From positions 1 through 15,819 of the forward strand of contig JBJTYE010000147.1 of NCBI GenBank assembly GCA_046082625.1: 15,819 nt of DNA, written 5' to 3'. Both the position numbers and the translations under genes were made by a program. How positions within the stretch are numbered: position 1 is the stretch's first letter; each line of letters begins with the position of its first letter. Below the pieces are notes generated by a model. That model saw only the letters and a program-made list of their open reading frames with translations, did not search any database and had not been told where the DNA came from. This stretch comes from Casp-actino8 sp046082625. GTDB taxonomy: Bacteria > Actinomycetota > Acidimicrobiia > Acidimicrobiales > Ilumatobacteraceae. Positions 13,736 to 15,819 of this stretch are shown here, piece by piece.

Positions 13736-14233
13736 TCATGAAGCCTGGGCCAGATACGGCTTCCAGGCCTCGGGGACGTGGCCGACGGCCACCGTCACCC
13801 AGGCCTGCTCCCGCGGCGCATGAGGTGGACGCGCCAGATGCATCCCGGCCTCGTCGGGCGTTCGGTCCCGCTTGTCCAGATTGCAGCGACGACAGGCAGC
13901 GGCGACGTTCTCCCACACGTGCAACCCGCCCCGCGATCGCGGCATCACATGGTCGATCGAATCGGCAGCTCCCCCGCAGTACTGACAGCGGTGTTCGTCC
14001 CGGGCGAACACGGCCCGTCGCGACAGCGCGGTGCGCCGGTGGTACGGAACCTTCACCATGTACCGGAGCCGGATCACCAGAGGACTGGCCAGGCTGAGGT
14101 GCTCCGAGCGAAGCAGCGTCCCGTCGTGCTCCACGACCTCGGCCTTGTCGTCGAGGACCAAGCAGGCGGCCCGCCTCACCGGTACCACACTCAAGGGTTC
14201 GTACGTGGCGTTCAGAACGAGAGAACTGCGCAT
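13736..14233 (-). CDS. HNH endonuclease domain protein
   Basis: A 165-residue protein of the HNH family widespread in actinobacteria and other bacteria. An N-terminal region of about 70 residues begins SSLVLNATYEPLSVVPVRRA (3-22), followed by a zinc-finger HNH core: CQYC (C83, C86), DHVMPRSRGG (D94-H95), N109 in WENV, and CRRCN (C114, C117, N118). These provide the metal and phosphate ligands of the beta-beta-alpha fold. Members are presumed DNA nucleases, but the housekeeping role of this subgroup is not established to my knowledge. No toxin, restriction or intron context is visible, so a mobile-element or defence role is not supported. ATG at 14233; it follows the small hypothetical gene by 24 bases and precedes the ligase gene by 31, probably co-transcribed. 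Confidence 0.88.
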   Translation of the reverse strand: MRSSLVLNATYEPLSVVPVRRAACLVLDDKAEVVEHDGTLLRSEHLSLASPLVIRLRYMVKVPYHRRTALSRRAVFARDEHRCQYCGGAADSIDHVMPRSRGGLHVWENVAAACRRCNLDKRDRTPDEAGMHLARPPHAPREQAWVTVAVGHVPEAWKPYLAQAS

Positions 14234-14257
14234 GATCCGCTCAGCCGTCTCCCGGGT

Positions 14258-14515
14258 TCAGGTCCGTCGTCGCAACCATCGCAGATATTCCACCACATCG
14301 CCGGGCCGAGGCGGAGTCGTACCCTCTCCGCCATATTGGGTCTGCATCCGGAACGCCATGTAGCCGGGATCGGGAAGCGGCAGGAACGGAGCACGCCTCC
14401 ACCAGCCTCTCGGGGCCAGGGAACGCAGTGCCCGCAATCCCGAACGCCACAACATGGGTCGAACCACAACGGCCACGAATGCGGCCCACGGCACCGGCGA
14501 GCGCTTGGGTCCCAC
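14258..14515 (-). CDS. Small conserved-looking protein of unknown function
   Basis: An 85-residue basic protein that I cannot assign to a named family. It has a hydrophobic N-terminal stretch (PWAAFVAVVV, 9-18), then arginine- and tryptophan-rich sequence (SLAPRGWWRRAPFLPLPD, 32-49), an aromatic segment YMAFRMQTQYGGEG (52-65), and a C-terminal helix-like end DVVEYLRWLRRR (73-84). The pattern WWRR-PFLPLPD...Y..FR..T.YGG...YL.W resembles short uncharacterised actinobacterial proteins I recall, but this is unverified. The GTG at 14515 starts three bases after the acyl-CoA dehydrogenase stop, suggesting co-translation; the only purine-rich site (AAGGA) is rather far upstream. Competing minus-strand frames here (14212-14469, 14241-14705) overlap HNH or the dehydrogenase and look like shadows. 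Confidence 0.65.
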   Translation of the reverse strand: MGPKRSPVPWAAFVAVVVRPMLWRSGLRALRSLAPRGWWRRAPFLPLPDPGYMAFRMQTQYGGEGTTPPRPGDVVEYLRWLRRRT

Positions 14516-14518
14516 GGT

Positions 14519-15733
14519 TCAGCGCGGTTCCTTGGGAAGACCCAGCACCATCTCGCCGATGATGTTGGACTGGATCTGCGAGGACCCGGCGTAGATGGTC
14601 CCGGCCCGGGCGTTCAAGAAGACACCGGCCCAGCTCCCACTGGTGTTCGGAGCCCGGGCGTCGTCGGGTTGGAAGGCGTTCAACGGCAGGCGGCCTTCCG
14701 GACACATCGCCGACGCACCGAGTACGTCCAGAGCGAGTTCGGTCACGTCCTGATGGAATTCACTCCAATAGCGTTTGAAGATTCCGCCTTCCGGTCCCGG
14801 ATGATGGCCGGCGAGGAACGTGGTCAGAGTACGCAGGCCCAAGAAGCGCATCACCTGCACTCGCGTGTAGGCCTCAGCCAAGCGCTGGCGAATTCGGGGA
14901 TCCTGGTTCGCTCCGCGTTCGCGGGCCAAGGCCAGAAGCCGATCCAATTCGCCTCGGAAACGAACGGGCACCGTGGCGGCACCCTCTCCCCGCTCGTATC
15001 CGAGCAGGGTCATCGCCACGGCCCAGCCGTTGTTCAGTCCACCGACGATGTTCTCCTTGGGGCAGACGGCATCGGTGTAGAACACTTCGTTGAATTCACT
15101 CTCGCCGCTGATCATCCGGATGGGACGGACTTCGATACCCGGCTGCCTCATGTCCACCAACATGAACGAGATGCCCTTGTGCTTGGGAGCGTCCGGATCG
15201 GTACGCGCCAAGGTGAAGATGTGATCGGCCAGATGTCCGGCCGACGTCCAGATCTTCTGGCCGTTCAGCACCCATTGGTCTCCGTCGAGTTCGGCCCGCA
15301 ATCCGAGCGACCCGAGATCGCTCCCGGCGTTCGGCTCGCTGTATCCCTGGCACCAGATATCGGCGTTGGACAGGATGCGCGGAAGGTGATGCTTCTTCTG
15401 CTCCTCGGTTCCCCACTGCAAGAGCGTGTTGCCGAGCATGGTGATACCGAAGCCGTCGTTCGGTCCGCCGGTCGGCACACCGGCTCGAGCGAACTCCTCG
15501 GCCAGCACCACCTGCTCGAGAGCGGACATTCCCCCACCGCCGTACTCGCGTGGCCATCCGGGCGCCAGGTACCCGGCCTCGTGCAACGTCGCTCGCCACG
15601 ACATGATCCATTCGTGGGTCTCCTCGGGCGGAAGATGGGCGACACCCTGCCAATCACTCGGGAGATTGCGCTCCAGGAATGAACGCACACCGTTGCGGAA
15701 CTCGTCGACGGACGGGTCGTAGGTCGGACGCAT
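14519..15733 (-). CDS. Acyl-CoA dehydrogenase family flavoprotein
   Basis: FAD enzyme introducing a 2,3-double bond into an acyl-CoA, in fatty acid, branched-chain or steroid side-chain breakdown. It has 404 residues with the three family domains: helical N-domain (about 5-125), beta domain starting at CQGYSEPNAGSDLGSL (128-143) and NGQKIWTSAGH (157-167), and helical C-domain (about 235-400). The MCAD-type catalytic glutamate site reads IYAG (380-383) instead of IYEG, so that position lacks the base. LGYERGEG (244-251) offers E247, comparable to the alternative base position of isovaleryl-CoA dehydrogenase. Substrate cannot be told. ATG at 15733 with AGG eight bases upstream. Unrelated in function to the dcw genes and probably the head or middle of a separate minus-strand unit. 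Confidence 0.93.
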   Translation of the reverse strand: MRPTYDPSVDEFRNGVRSFLERNLPSDWQGVAHLPPEETHEWIMSWRATLHEAGYLAPGWPREYGGGGMSALEQVVLAEEFARAGVPTGGPNDGFGITMLGNTLLQWGTEEQKKHHLPRILSNADIWCQGYSEPNAGSDLGSLGLRAELDGDQWVLNGQKIWTSAGHLADHIFTLARTDPDAPKHKGISFMLVDMRQPGIEVRPIRMISGESEFNEVFYTDAVCPKENIVGGLNNGWAVAMTLLGYERGEGAATVPVRFRGELDRLLALARERGANQDPRIRQRLAEAYTRVQVMRFLGLRTLTTFLAGHHPGPEGGIFKRYWSEFHQDVTELALDVLGASAMCPEGRLPLNAFQPDDARAPNTSGSWAGVFLNARAGTIYAGSSQIQSNIIGEMVLGLPKEPR

Positions 15734-15742
15734 GACGAGAAC

Positions 15743-15819
15743 CTAGCCCTCGACGCGATCCACCCGCATCATCCGGGGGTGATCACCGACGCCGCGGCGG
15801 CTTCGGGCGGCATCTGGGC
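15743..15819 (-). CDS. Possible 3' end of another minus-strand gene (partial)
   Basis: From the right edge a frame stays open for 24 codons and ends with TAG at 15743, nine bases before the dehydrogenase start; its last residues read GVGDHPRMMRVDRVEG. The spacing would fit an operon. A second frame is also open and ends with TGA at 15769, so I cannot decide which, if either, is real. No function can be assigned. Confidence 0.25.
   Translation of the reverse strand, partial: PDAARSRRGVGDHPRMMRVDRVEG

Noticed and set aside
13736..14233. HNH gene as part of a mobile element, restriction system or toxin system
   Set aside because: No methylase, integrase, immunity gene, terminal repeats or composition change around it; this HNH type is common in ordinary chromosomal settings.
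13778..15682. A 634-codon open frame on the plus strand
   Set aside because: It is antisense to the HNH, small-protein and dehydrogenase genes, has no recognisable domain, and is rich in Arg/His/Gly/Pro typical of a GC-rich shadow frame.

Overview
The window is a high-G+C actinobacterial chromosome segment dominated by a division and cell wall (dcw) cluster. The MurE carries the DNPR motif of enzymes that add meso-diaminopimelate. FtsL has a long basic tail, and MurG and MurC show non-classical versions of their signature motifs. Together with an acyl-CoA dehydrogenase and a lipoate-ligase-like gene alongside, this suggests Actinomycetota, and by recollection of family sequences most likely the class Acidimicrobiia. 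The class assignment is an inference, not proven by the window.

Positions 1-11180, minus strand: ten genes in transcription order mraZ, rsmH, ftsL, ftsI, murE, mraY, murD, ftsW, murG and murC (murC runs off the left edge). They are joined by 1-4 base overlaps or gaps of at most 12 bases, so this is almost certainly one translationally coupled operon. They encode the MraZ regulator, 16S rRNA methyltransferase H, the divisome proteins FtsL, FtsI and FtsW, and the lipid II pathway: MurC, MurD and MurE ligases, MraY (lipid I) and MurG (lipid II). murF, normally between murE and mraY, is absent from that slot.

Positions 11181-11441: the 261-base divergent intergenic region. It holds a roughly 10-base-periodic array of AAAGTGGGG-type decamers facing mraZ (probable MraZ boxes), overlapping a TTGACA-type promoter candidate, and two abutting inverted repeats on the side of the divergent gene.

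Positions 11442-13025, plus strand: a secreted M23 metallopeptidase with four 67-residue peptidoglycan-binding repeats in an A-B-A-B arrangement. It is probably a cell wall hydrolase, placed back to back with the wall synthesis operon.

Positions 13015-15819, minus strand: a lipoate/biotin ligase-family protein whose 3' end overlaps the M23 gene tail to tail, an HNH endonuclease, a small conserved-looking protein of unknown function, an acyl-CoA dehydrogenase, and possibly the last codons of another gene at the right edge. I saw no tRNA, rRNA, CRISPR array, insertion sequence or phage gene. The most noteworthy points are the missing murF, the extended MraZ-box array shared with a divergent hydrolase, the duplicated two-domain unit in that hydrolase, and the altered acceptor-side motif of MurG.
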